From Moraxella lacunata (GTDB lineage: Bacteria; Pseudomonadota; Gammaproteobacteria; Pseudomonadales; Moraxellaceae), in the NCBI RefSeq assembly GCF_900453205.1, contig NZ_UGQU01000003.1, positions 372,001 through 436,000 of the forward strand: a DNA stretch of 64,000 bases, in the 5' to 3' direction. The position numbers were made by a program, and so were the translations under genes. This document shows positions 46,995 to 54,508 of the stretch, in pieces. Position 1 is the first letter of the stretch. Each line of letters begins with the position of its first letter. Below the pieces are notes generated by a model. That model did no database searches. It saw nothing but the letters and a program-made list of their open reading frames with translations, and was not told the origin of the DNA.

Positions 46995-47878
46995 CTAAAC
47001 AGCCCCTTTAATGGTTTTTTACTGGCGATTTTGGCGGTGAGTTTAGACACGGTGGATTTGCCAATGCTCATTGCTCCCATTGCCCCTGTAAAGGCGGTTT
47101 TTGCCTGTGTCAGATTGCCACTTTGCACCGCCCCAATACCAACGCCCACCTTGCCCAGCGTATCCGCTACCGCGGTGCCAAACTTGCCCATACCGTCTAA
47201 TTTGTCAGCATAAGCGGACAAAGCAGGAATGTTTGATAAGCCTTTGATAATGCCAGTGCCGTCTGATACGATTTCTGATAAGGTCAAAGCATAACGAGCA
47301 GGGTCGTTTTTGAGTTCATTCAACAAGGCAAGTTTTGCCCCAATGCCATCAAGCAGTCCACTACTTCTATGCCACACCCCCACATCTGCCATTAGGCTTG
47401 CTGTCTCTATGTCTATGGGAGCATTGATACTGTCGTCTTTGACTGACAATAACGGCACGCTGTCCATCGTGGCAATGGCTGGGGTGGGGTTTGGGGCGGT
47501 GGGGTCGCCGATAAACTCAGTCAAATCCACATCAATGTCCATCGCCAAAGTATCGCCCGTGTCGTTTTGGGCGGTGGTGGTTACGGATAGTTTATCAATG
47601 GTATAAAAGCCTATCATCTGCCCTGAGCCTGTAACCAGTGCCTGTGCGTCTTGGGAAATAAAGGCTTGGTGCAGGGCTTGATACTGCTGACTCACATCGC
47701 CCAGTCGCCAATGTAGGCGTAAGCTAAATTTGAGTTTATCAAGCAGTAACCCCAAGCCTTGTGTGCGTGGCTTGCCCTGTATCACTTCGTGATAGGCAAA
47801 TTTGGCGTTGTGCGTGGTGGTAAGGGCGGTAAAGCTGTCGGTCATTTCAAAGGGAATCTGCCCTAGCATTGCGTACAT
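46991..47878 (-). CDS. Tail protein U-like (P2 gpU family, long form)
   Basis: The N-terminal half matches P2 gpU: MLGQIPFEMTDSFTALTTTHNAKFAYHEVIQGKPRTQGLG, in part AKFAYHEVIQGKPRTQ, with LRLHWRLGDVSQQYQAL. At 295 residues it is about twice the length of gpU because of a C-terminal Ala/Gly-rich region (GIGAVQSGNLTQAKTAFTGAMGAM). The gene lies between the tape measure and gpX genes as in other Mu-like tails. The role is in tail completion. Confidence 0.85.
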   Translation of the reverse strand: MYAMLGQIPFEMTDSFTALTTTHNAKFAYHEVIQGKPRTQGLGLLLDKLKFSLRLHWRLGDVSQQYQALHQAFISQDAQALVTGSGQMIGFYTIDKLSVTTTAQNDTGDTLAMDIDVDLTEFIGDPTAPNPTPAIATMDSVPLLSVKDDSINAPIDIETASLMADVGVWHRSSGLLDGIGAKLALLNELKNDPARYALTLSEIVSDGTGIIKGLSNIPALSAYADKLDGMGKFGTAVADTLGKVGVGIGAVQSGNLTQAKTAFTGAMGAMSIGKSTVSKLTAKIASKKPLKGLFR

Positions 47879-50667
47879 CAGTAGGCTCTCCGTGCTTTGT
47901 CTTGTTGCATACGGTTAAACATCTTTTCAAACTCGGCTTGGGATAATTGTAAGGCTCTTTCAATTTTACTCATATCGCCGCCACCTGCGTTAATGGTGGG
48001 ATTAAAGTGAATGGTAATATTGCCTTGACTTTGAGAGTTGATGGCGTTGGCATTTGTCATTCTGTCTTGATGCTGACCCACGCTTGTGCTGATTTGGGCG
48101 GACAGATTGCCCATTTTTGCCCCAAAGTTTGCCGTAACGCCACTTGCGACAGAGCCAATGGCGGACACAGGCTTTTGACCGCCTTTGTCAATACCAATCG
48201 CCAAGCCTTCGGACACCCACGAGCCAAATTGACGAAACACACGGCTAGGACTGTTAATACCAAGCATTCTTTTGGCGGTACCAGCGACATTGCCCACGGT
48301 GCTACTAATCGCCCCAACCACAGCTCCTGCCATTGATTTGATACCACCAATCAAGCCTTGAATGATATTGACCCCAAAGGTGCGAAAGCGACCAACCAAG
48401 CCACTTAAAAAGCCCCAAACAGCAGAAAAAGCAGTGGAAAAGGCGGAGACGGGGTTAAATCCAGAGATAACTGCACGCAGTCCTGCCACCGCTATCGTAA
48501 AGAGTGAGCGAATGCCATTCCAAATACTGCCCGCCACCGCAAAGAGCGTGGATAACGCACCGCTCCATACGCCAATAATGGTGCTTGCCACCCCAACAAC
48601 AATATTAACAATGCCAATAATGACCGCCCCAACGGTTTGACCCATTGACCTTGCCCCATCGCCTGCCATTTGACTTTGGGCAAAAAATTGACCGAACCAA
48701 TCTATGATTGGGGCAACAAGTGGGGCAATACTTGCCCATAGTCCACCAAGCACCGCCACCACAGGGGCGAAAGTGGCTGATAATTGACTGCCAATGCCGC
48801 TAAAAGTTGCCAACAATGGAGCAACGCCTGTCATAATGCCGTCCCACAGACCCATAAAGAATGAGCTAATCGGAGTCCAATATTTATAAACCACCAATGC
48901 CACACCTGCCAACGCAAGGGCAAGCCAACCAATCGGCGTGGTTAAAAGTGCCTTACCAAAGCCCATTACTGCCACTCGCAGAACATTGAACACGCCAGAG
49001 AGCGAGCCAAGCCTACCAAAGGCGGAAGTTAGGGCGGTAATGCCTGATTTGACAAAAGTCATACCTTTGCCAAATGCCAATACCGCCGTTCTTGCTTGGC
49101 GTGAAGTTAAGCCAAATAACTGCAAGGCGGACGCTGGTTTATTCATACTAAATAAAGCAAACGCCAATCTAAACTTTTGAAAAATCCCCACAAAACCAAG
49201 CAACTGACCGCCCACGCCAAAAATCGATAATGACAGCCCATTTAACAAAAATCTGACAGCAATACCACTGGCACGAAAAGCAAACAAAGAACCCACAACC
49301 GTTACCAATCCTTTAACCAAAGCAGGATTGGCGGAAATCCATTCAATCAGTCTGGTAACGATTGGACTAATCTGACCTACCAGTCCCACAAGGGTTGGCA
49401 ATACCGCAGAGCCAACTTTGACCCCCAAATCCACCATTTGATTTTTTAGGGTTTTGATGTGATTTGCGGTTGTGGCGGCTTGGTTGTCAAACTCTCTGGT
49501 CATTGAGCCAAGATAGCTTAGATTGCCTGATGGGTCTTTTTCATTGAGTAGGTCAAGCTGTCGCCCATACTCACCAACGCTATTTGCCAACAGTTGCACA
49601 TCATCGTTATAGTTACTACCAAACAATTTTGTCAAAAAGGGATACTGGTCATCTTCTGGCAACTCTTTGATTTTTTGCAAAAATTGGGTAATTGCTCCTT
49701 GTGCATCTTCGTTCATCGCACGGGCAAATTCGCCTGTCTTGTAGCCAAGCCTTGCTAAGTCGTCATCGTATTTGCCCGTTTTCATCATCGCCATTGTAGA
49801 GAGCATACCCTCCATTGCTTGTGCAGCAAGTTCTGGCGGTTTACCCATACTCAAAAAAGTAGAACCAAGAGCCGCCGCCTGATTTTCGGTCAACTTTAAT
49901 TGTCTAGCAGTACCGCCCACACGAGTAAGCACATTGACAATGTCGGCGGCATTTGAGTTGGCATTGTCTGACAAATGGTTAATGGCATCGCCAAGACGGT
50001 CAATGTTTTCAATCGGTACTTTTAGGACATTAGACAGCGTTGCCATTGCCTTACCAGCGTCTCCTGCTGCCATATCAAAGGCAACACCCATTTTGGCGGC
50101 GTTAGTTGCAAAGCCGAGCAGGTTTTCACGAGCCACACCTGATTGCCCACCTGCGGCAACGATTTGTGCAATCTCTGTTCCTGCCATTGGAATGGTGTGG
50201 GTCAGCCTTAAAATGTCGTCTTGCATTTGTTTGAACTGCTGTGGCGTATCAAAATCCACCACTTTTTTGACATCTGCCATCGCACTTTCAAAGTCAATGG
50301 CAAGCTTGACAGGCATCGCAACCGTCGCCCCAAGACCCACCAAGTCCATCGCTTCGCCCATTAAGGCACTACGAACTTGTCTACCATTTTCAATATGGGC
50401 ATCTACACGAGTTCGCATATCTGCCACACGATTGACACTTCTGATACTATCGCCAAGCCGATAATACTGCCCAATCAACTCGCCCACATTGCCAGACCCC
50501 CTGGTCATCGCACGGTCAATCTGTCCGCCCAGTCGTCTGTGTTCATCGGTTGCAATGCGAGTGGCTGACCGCAAGGATTGTACGCCACCGCCAAGCTGAG
50601 TAAAGGCTCTCATTGCCCCACCGATGGCGGCGGTTGCGACAATGGATATTGATAATTCGGTTGCCAT
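47878..50667 (-). CDS. Tail tape measure protein (TP901 family)
   Basis: The protein of about 929 residues sets tail length. A TP901-type core (FESAMADVKKVVDF, then QDDILRLTHTIPMAGTEIAQIVAAGGQSGVAR in part) is followed by hydrophobic helices around residues 430-460 and 590-760, and a C-terminal helical part ending SQAEFEKMFNRMQQDKARRAY (21 residues, cited in part as EFEKMFNRMQQDKARRAY). The ATG at 50667 has little ribosome-binding signal; a TTG nine bases upstream at 50676 follows AGGA and may be the true start. Confidence 0.93.
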   Translation of the reverse strand: MATELSISIVATAAIGGAMRAFTQLGGGVQSLRSATRIATDEHRRLGGQIDRAMTRGSGNVGELIGQYYRLGDSIRSVNRVADMRTRVDAHIENGRQVRSALMGEAMDLVGLGATVAMPVKLAIDFESAMADVKKVVDFDTPQQFKQMQDDILRLTHTIPMAGTEIAQIVAAGGQSGVARENLLGFATNAAKMGVAFDMAAGDAGKAMATLSNVLKVPIENIDRLGDAINHLSDNANSNAADIVNVLTRVGGTARQLKLTENQAAALGSTFLSMGKPPELAAQAMEGMLSTMAMMKTGKYDDDLARLGYKTGEFARAMNEDAQGAITQFLQKIKELPEDDQYPFLTKLFGSNYNDDVQLLANSVGEYGRQLDLLNEKDPSGNLSYLGSMTREFDNQAATTANHIKTLKNQMVDLGVKVGSAVLPTLVGLVGQISPIVTRLIEWISANPALVKGLVTVVGSLFAFRASGIAVRFLLNGLSLSIFGVGGQLLGFVGIFQKFRLAFALFSMNKPASALQLFGLTSRQARTAVLAFGKGMTFVKSGITALTSAFGRLGSLSGVFNVLRVAVMGFGKALLTTPIGWLALALAGVALVVYKYWTPISSFFMGLWDGIMTGVAPLLATFSGIGSQLSATFAPVVAVLGGLWASIAPLVAPIIDWFGQFFAQSQMAGDGARSMGQTVGAVIIGIVNIVVGVASTIIGVWSGALSTLFAVAGSIWNGIRSLFTIAVAGLRAVISGFNPVSAFSTAFSAVWGFLSGLVGRFRTFGVNIIQGLIGGIKSMAGAVVGAISSTVGNVAGTAKRMLGINSPSRVFRQFGSWVSEGLAIGIDKGGQKPVSAIGSVASGVTANFGAKMGNLSAQISTSVGQHQDRMTNANAINSQSQGNITIHFNPTINAGGGDMSKIERALQLSQAEFEKMFNRMQQDKARRAY

Positions 50668-50703
50668 AAGGTACAATAGTCCTAATTATTTAAGGGGGTG
50701 TGT

Positions 50704-50895
50704 ATGCTTGCAAGTGCGATTATTGGGTTTTTGCTTGGCTATGCGTTTGTTGCTTTATTGCCTGCGGTGTGGAGTTTGCTTAAAATCTCCTTTGAGATTG
50801 TGCGTGCCTTGTTTGAGTTGTTTAGAGAGATTTACGAGTTAATTCGCTATGGCGTACAAGACCCCACAAAAGAACCCACCCCAAACCGCCCCTAA
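50704..50895 (+). CDS. Plus-strand small membrane protein inside the late operon
   Basis: A 63-codon frame opposite the late genes begins MLASAIIGFLLGYAFVALLP, with one transmembrane helix, then an amphipathic charged stretch (ISFEIVRALFELFREIYELI) and a polar tail. AAGGGGG lies six bases before the ATG. It ends with TAA in the same four bases as the stop of the frameshifted tail chaperone extension read from the other strand. The hydrophobic-then-amphipathic pattern looks selected, not a shadow. It could be a lysogeny-expressed moron or superinfection-exclusion protein; no family is recognised. Confidence 0.6.
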   Translation: MLASAIIGFLLGYAFVALLPAVWSLLKISFEIVRALFELFREIYELIRYGVQDPTKEPTPNRP

Positions 50896-51050
50896 AAGGC
50901 GGTTTTTTGATAGCCAGCCTTTATTTGGCGGCTGGCTTGGGCTATCCAGCGTTTGACATCACAGATGGTCATATTTTCAAGCTCAAAATGACCAAAGCCA
51001 AACCACCACGCAAGGTCAGCGAGTGCCTCGTCCAGCTCCTCTACTTTCCC
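50892..51050 (-). CDS. Tail assembly chaperone extension (GpE+E'-like), made by -1 frameshift
   Basis: Downstream of the gp41 stop the -1 frame stays open from the slippery site to TAG at 50894-50892. It encodes VEELDEALADLAWWFGFGHF, then ELENMTICDVKRWIAQASRQ. LADLAWWF and DVKRWIAQA are the hallmark of P2/Mu-type E' extensions. It has no start codon of its own, so it must be made as a fusion to gp41, giving a product of about 132 residues. Confidence 0.8.
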   Translation of the reverse strand, partial: GKVEELDEALADLAWWFGFGHFELENMTICDVKRWIAQASRQIKAGYQKTAF

Positions 51051-51289
51051 GCCGCCATCTCCTTCATCACTTCTTGTAGCTTGGCATAGTCGCTGATGTC
51101 TAGGTTGTCAAGGTCTTCTGGCACAAGTCCCGTCAAGGCGGACAGTAGGTGCATTTCTTTGTCGGCATCGTTTTTGTGTTCGCTCATCTTTCTGATGTCT
51201 TTGACTTTGGCACGGCGGACACTTAGGGTGTCAAGGGTCTCGCCTGTGCCTAGGGTGATGGGATAGTTTAGGGTGATGCTAATGCTCAT
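51041..51289 (-). CDS. Tail assembly chaperone (Mu gp41/P2 gpE family)
   Basis: From the ATG at 51289 (GGAGC eight bases upstream) the product has 82 residues: MSISITLNYPITLGTGETLD, VRRAKVKDIRKM and LTGLVPEDLDNLDISDYAKL match phage tail assembly chaperones that coat the tape measure. The frame ends GGA AAG TAG. The heptamer G GGA AAG at 51050-51044 just before the stop is the slippery site used by lambda gpG-T for -1 frameshifting. The longer frame to 51352 lacks a good site. Confidence 0.85.
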   Translation of the reverse strand: MSISITLNYPITLGTGETLDTLSVRRAKVKDIRKMSEHKNDADKEMHLLSALTGLVPEDLDNLDISDYAKLQEVMKEMAAGK

Positions 51290-51370
51290 AACCGCTCCGA
51301 TAACTGTCTGATAAATCAAGGATAAAATATGTGGGGCAACTAAGCACCCCACTAGCGTTGCACAGGGATT

Positions 51371-51420
51371 ATTATAGAGCGTGGCAAGGACAGGGTCTTT
51401 TAAAGGGTTTTAAGAAAAAT
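51371..51420 (-). promoter_or_regulatory. Predicted late promoter, copy 2 (tail chaperone operon)
   Basis: On the minus strand CTTAAAACCCTTTAAAAG plus ACC (51420-51394) is followed after exactly 17 bp by a perfect TATAAT (51376-51371). It restarts late transcription beyond the plus-strand antirepressor cassette, about 80 bp upstream of the gp41 start. It lies back to back with the cassette promoter at 51445. Confidence 0.75.
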
Positions 51421-51444
51421 TTAGATAAAAAAAGTGAAAGGCTG

Positions 51445-51473
51445 TTGCATACAGTGAAAAAGTGGGGTATAAT
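51445..51473 (+). promoter_or_regulatory. Sigma70 promoter of the antirepressor cassette
   Basis: TTGCAT (51445-51450) and TATAAT (51468-51473) are spaced 17 bp, near consensus. TTGCATA at the -35 is repeated in inverse as TATGCAA at 51485-51491 and again at 51560-51566, possible repressor half-sites. Confidence 0.85.
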
Positions 51474-51485
51474 ATGCTCCAAGAT

Positions 51486-51674
51486 ATGCAAATATCCCAA
51501 GGTCTCAAAAGCCTTTATAACGAACGCTCCCACAAGCGTTACTGTGGTATTTTTTTGCCTATGCAAAAAGATAAAAACCTTAAAAATATGGTCGGGGGTG
51601 CAGCGAATACAATACCCTTTGGGAAATTAGCTCGGTCGCTTTCGTTACGACTTTTGAGCCCCCGACCACCCTAA
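51486..51674 (+). CDS. Icd/Ash-like leader peptide overlapping the C4-like RNA (tentative)
   Basis: A 62-codon frame after the cassette promoter contains KRYCGIFLPMQK, KNLKNMVGGAANTIPFGK and ends LSPRPP. The pattern of a Cys-Phe segment, then KxMVxGAA and a Gly-Lys, recalls the Icd/Ash-like leader proteins found upstream of phage antirepressors. The likely transcription start near 51480 leaves almost no leader before this ATG, so expression is doubtful. It overlaps the structured RNA at 51589-51668 throughout its 3' part. Confidence 0.4.
   Translation: MQISQGLKSLYNERSHKRYCGIFLPMQKDKNLKNMVGGAANTIPFGKLARSLSLRLLSPRPP
51524..51556 (+). terminator. Attenuator-like hairpin in the antirepressor leader
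   Basis: CCACA (51530-51534) pairs with TGTGG (51543-51547) and is followed by TATTTTTTT. A competing stem, ACGCT (51524-51528) with AGCGT (51535-51539), shares bases with it. Two exclusive folds before a T-run suggest attenuation upstream of the C4-like RNA. Confidence 0.5.
51589..51668 (+). ncRNA. C4-like antisense RNA upstream of the antirepressor
   Basis: TGGTCGGGGG (51589-51598) and CCCCCGACCA (51659-51668) form a perfect 10-bp closing stem around 60 bases with inner stems AGCGA/TCGCT, CCC/GGG and TCG/CGA. The 80-nt size and multibranched fold match the C4 RNA of phage P1, which is processed from the leader of the antirepressor transcript and blocks its translation. TTTCGTTA at 51640-51647, in a loop, is complementary to TAACGAAA at 51700-51707, which spans the antirepressor start codon region. 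TAACGAA also occurs at 51518-51524. Confidence 0.7.
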
Positions 51675-51706
51675 GATTTAGGGTTTCCATCAAAAGGAAT
51701 AACGAA

Positions 51707-52324
51707 ATGACAACTCAACTTGTCCCCACCCACACCGCCAATCTCAATGGCGAACTTCAACCCCTTGTCAATGCACGAGATTTGCATACTTTCCTAGAAA
51801 GTGGGCAAGACTTCTCCGACTGGATAAGAAAGCGTATTGAAAAATACGATTTTGTAGAAGGTCAAGACTTTTCCATAAATTTATGGAAAACCCCAACTGG
51901 CGGTCGCCCAACCACCGAATACCACATCACTCTTGATATGGCAAAAGAACTGTCAATGGTAGAACGCAACGAAAAAGGTAAACAAGCTCGCCGTTACTTC
52001 ATTGCAATGGAAAAGCAAGCCCACAGCCAACACGCCCTACTAGATAAAGTGGATAACGACACCGCTTGGCTGATTGATGAACTCCAAGACGAAGTACTGC
52101 GGACACAGCCAGAGCTGTTAAAGCTTATCGGCTACTACAACAAGGACTTATCCCAAAAAGAGATGGCACTACTGCTTGGGGTGTCTGACACCACCATTCG
52201 CCACCGCTTATCAAAACTGGCTCGCTTGGGGTTTATTGACTATACGCCAAACGCCAAATTTGTGGCAATGGGACAGCTCGGCTACAAGTCAATGAAACAA
52301 GCACAGCTAACTTTGGGGGTGTAA
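51707..52324 (+). CDS. AntA/AntB-type phage antirepressor
   Basis: The 205-residue protein has an AntA/AntB domain in residues about 15-110: VNARDLHTFLESGQDFSDWI, YDFVEGQDFSINLW, EYHITLDMAKELSMVERNEKG and ARRYFI. A C-terminal helix-turn-helix, LSQKEMALLLGVSDTTIRHRLSKLARLGFI in part, follows. Antirepressors inactivate phage repressors and favour induction. It is on the plus strand between the minus-strand tail tube and tail chaperone genes, with its own promoter, structured leader and terminator. AAAGGA precedes the ATG by nine bases inside the predicted antisense target. Confidence 0.88.
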   Translation: MTTQLVPTHTANLNGELQPLVNARDLHTFLESGQDFSDWIRKRIEKYDFVEGQDFSINLWKTPTGGRPTTEYHITLDMAKELSMVERNEKGKQARRYFIAMEKQAHSQHALLDKVDNDTAWLIDELQDEVLRTQPELLKLIGYYNKDLSQKEMALLLGVSDTTIRHRLSKLARLGFIDYTPNAKFVAMGQLGYKSMKQAQLTLGV

Positions 52325-52325
52325 G

Positions 52326-52523
52326 ATGAAGATGATGATTGAAGAATGGGACACCATTCCCCTAAGCGAAGTGATTGGCTTGCTTGATGTGATGATTGAT
52401 TTGGGGGCATCACAGACCAACACAGACACCATTCAGCTGTCGCACACCAGTTTTATTGACACCTTATCAATGATAAAAGAGCGTCTAAAAACTGTGGAGC
52501 TAAAACTTACCCCAATGCCCTAA
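52326..52523 (+). CDS. Small protein co-transcribed with the antirepressor
   Basis: A 65-codon frame starts one base after the antirepressor stop, with GGGGG of the upstream gene end acting as ribosome binding site. The sequence MKMMIEEWDTIPLSEVIGLL, then LDVMIDLGASQTNTDTIQ, is helical and acidic with no known motif. Tight spacing and a terminator directly after it make it a likely second gene of the cassette. Function unknown. Confidence 0.65.
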   Translation: MKMMIEEWDTIPLSEVIGLLDVMIDLGASQTNTDTIQLSHTSFIDTLSMIKERLKTVELKLTPMP

Positions 52524-52537
52524 GCTCAAATACCAAT

Positions 52538-52571
52538 AAACCCCCAAATCTCACGGTTTGGGGGTTTTGTT
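52538..52571 (+). terminator. Intrinsic terminator of the antirepressor cassette
   Basis: AAACCCCCAAA pairs with TTTGGGGGTTT and is followed by TGTTT. On the minus strand the hairpin is followed by ATTGG, so it may also reduce late read-through from the tail tube gene. Confidence 0.88.
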
Positions 52572-52583
52572 TGGGTATGGGCG

Positions 52584-53096
52584 TTACGCCCCCACCACCC
52601 TACGAAAGTTCGCCAGCACATCCGTGCCATTCACACGATACTCATTTTTAAAGGCATTAAAATAAAAGATTTCTTTACCGTCCACCAGCTGACGCACTTC
52701 GTGGGCTTGAAAAGTGCTGGAAAACTCCGCCTTTTCTTTGGGTTTGTAGCTTCCCAAAGGGTTTTTGGAGAATGTGCCTGTTAGGATTGTAACCAGTGGC
52801 ACCTCGCTTGCCAAGCCTTGTGCATCGTGCTTTTGAATGTCAGCACGCACCATCAATTGTACCGCCTTAAATGGGTGATAGACAGTGGCAAATACTTCTT
52901 CATAAAAGCTGTTCCAAGTAATCTCGCCCTCCATCGCTTCTACGCCTGATGGTAGCTTAATCGTACCGACCAGTCCAAGACCCTTGTATTCATCTTGACT
53001 GACTTCCACATCAGGTAGTTTGATTTCGCTGGCTTGACCGAGTAGGCTGTTGCCGTTTACGTAAATGTTGGCGTTAAAAATGGCGTTAATTTGCAT
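52584..53096 (-). CDS. Tail tube protein (Mu gp40/P2 FII family)
   Basis: The 170-residue tube subunit has SLLGQASEIKLPDVEVSQDEYKGLGLVGTIKLPSGVEAMEGEITW in parts (GQASEIKLPDVEV, GLGLVGTIKLPSG), which fits the contractile tail tube family. It polymerises inside the sheath. The site AAGGGG precedes the ATG. In Mu the tail chaperone gene follows at once; here the antirepressor cassette intervenes. Confidence 0.92.
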   Translation of the reverse strand: MQINAIFNANIYVNGNSLLGQASEIKLPDVEVSQDEYKGLGLVGTIKLPSGVEAMEGEITWNSFYEEVFATVYHPFKAVQLMVRADIQKHDAQGLASEVPLVTILTGTFSKNPLGSYKPKEKAEFSSTFQAHEVRQLVDGKEIFYFNAFKNEYRVNGTDVLANFRRVVGA

Positions 53097-53107
53097 TGCT
53101 TTTCCCC

Positions 53108-54496
53108 TTATTTTTTACCAGTCAAATTGACCAAGTATTTTCTTGTCATTACGCTGGCATTGGTAATGCGTTCGGCTGGTAGTTTTGGCGTGTAGTCATA
53201 GACCAGCGGAATTTGCCCTTTGCTAAATGCGTCCACAAGGTCGTATTCATAATCCAATGACACCGAGTAGCCCACAATGGATTTAAGCGTTCCCAAATAA
53301 GTGCGAATGCCCTCGATAAGGCTATCAATTAACGCATCATCTATCGGTCTGTCCACATATTGCAACTCAAACTGGCGGATAGACTCATCAATGATGTCAC
53401 CTGTGCGTTGAGCGACTTCAAAGTTTTTGATGTGGCTGACGGACGGAAAGCACGCCAAGCGGTTGCCCCACGCTCGAAAGCCAGTGCCATAGCTGTTAAA
53501 GACGGTGGTAATGCCTTTTTCGTTCAGGCGGTTGGTCTCAGACTGTGGGTCATCAATACGAGCGGTCAAAGGGATTTCTAGGGCGGTTAAACCAAGTAGC
53601 TCGTGGTTGGATTTTGAATGCCAATAGCCTTTATCCACATCCACTTTCATACGCAGACCCGCCAAATGCGTGGCAAGGTGTTCTGTACCAAGAATGCCCA
53701 CCACATAAGGATAGCACAGCTCGGCACGGTCGCTACTGGTGTTAAAGTTAATCGTGCCAGTCGCCCCACGCCCTTGTAGGACGGTGGATAAGCTAGTTCC
53801 TTTGGGGGCGTTGATGTAGGCGATGGCGTTTAATTTATTTGCCATGGTAATCATTGCACTGCTTGCCGTGGCGGTCTTGTCATACTCTGGCACGATGATG
53901 ATTTTTGCATCCGCTCCAAATTTACCAAAGCCTTCGGTTAAAAGTTCAAGTCCTGTGCGTTTGCCTGTACTTGCCACAAATCCACCCAAAATGTCGGCTT
54001 CGGTTACTTTGGTGGGGTCGGTGTAGGTGTAGCTAATCGTTGGGGCGGTCGGACGAGCTTTAAAAGTAATCTCGCCTGTTAAAGTGTTGATTTCATAACG
54101 GTCGGCAGATAGCACCGTTTGACCATCTTTGACAGTATAACCCCGTTGAATGGCAGATTTGCGGGTTTTGGCGGTCAAAGTATTAACATTTACGGTCAAG
54201 ACTTCGTCAGTAACCACAGTTTTGTGACGAGCAGGGTCACAGACATTGACCACATAAGCAATGCCTGCTTTGTAGCGTGTCCAGATATGAGCAGCGTCAG
54301 GCAAGGTAAAGCCTGCTTTGGTGGCTTCATCACCGCCAAACTGGGCAAAATCTTTGGCGGTTTGACAAAGAGTTAAAACATTGACATCGCCAATGGGGGC
54401 TGTGCCAACAATGGCGGTAATCGCTCCATTAACCGTGTAAACAGGGCTAGAACCACCGTCAATGCGTTTGGTTTCGGTGCCGTGATGAAAAGACAT
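53108..54496 (-). CDS. Tail sheath protein (Mu gpL family)
   Basis: The 462-residue protein matches contractile tail sheath subunits: FHHGTETKRIDGGSSPV, IVGTAPIGDVNVLTLC, YINAPKGTSLSTVLQGRGATGTINFNTSSDRAELCYPYV in part, and RIDDPQSETNRLNEKGITTVFN near the C terminus. Its C-terminal domain includes VDRPIDDALIDSLIEGIRTYL. AAAGGAG precedes the ATG. The following tube gene starts 12 bp later. Confidence 0.93.
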   Translation of the reverse strand: MSFHHGTETKRIDGGSSPVYTVNGAITAIVGTAPIGDVNVLTLCQTAKDFAQFGGDEATKAGFTLPDAAHIWTRYKAGIAYVVNVCDPARHKTVVTDEVLTVNVNTLTAKTRKSAIQRGYTVKDGQTVLSADRYEINTLTGEITFKARPTAPTISYTYTDPTKVTEADILGGFVASTGKRTGLELLTEGFGKFGADAKIIIVPEYDKTATASSAMITMANKLNAIAYINAPKGTSLSTVLQGRGATGTINFNTSSDRAELCYPYVVGILGTEHLATHLAGLRMKVDVDKGYWHSKSNHELLGLTALEIPLTARIDDPQSETNRLNEKGITTVFNSYGTGFRAWGNRLACFPSVSHIKNFEVAQRTGDIIDESIRQFELQYVDRPIDDALIDSLIEGIRTYLGTLKSIVGYSVSLDYEYDLVDAFSKGQIPLVYDYTPKLPAERITNASVMTRKYLVNLTGKK

Positions 54497-54508
54497 AAAA
54501 TACTCCTT

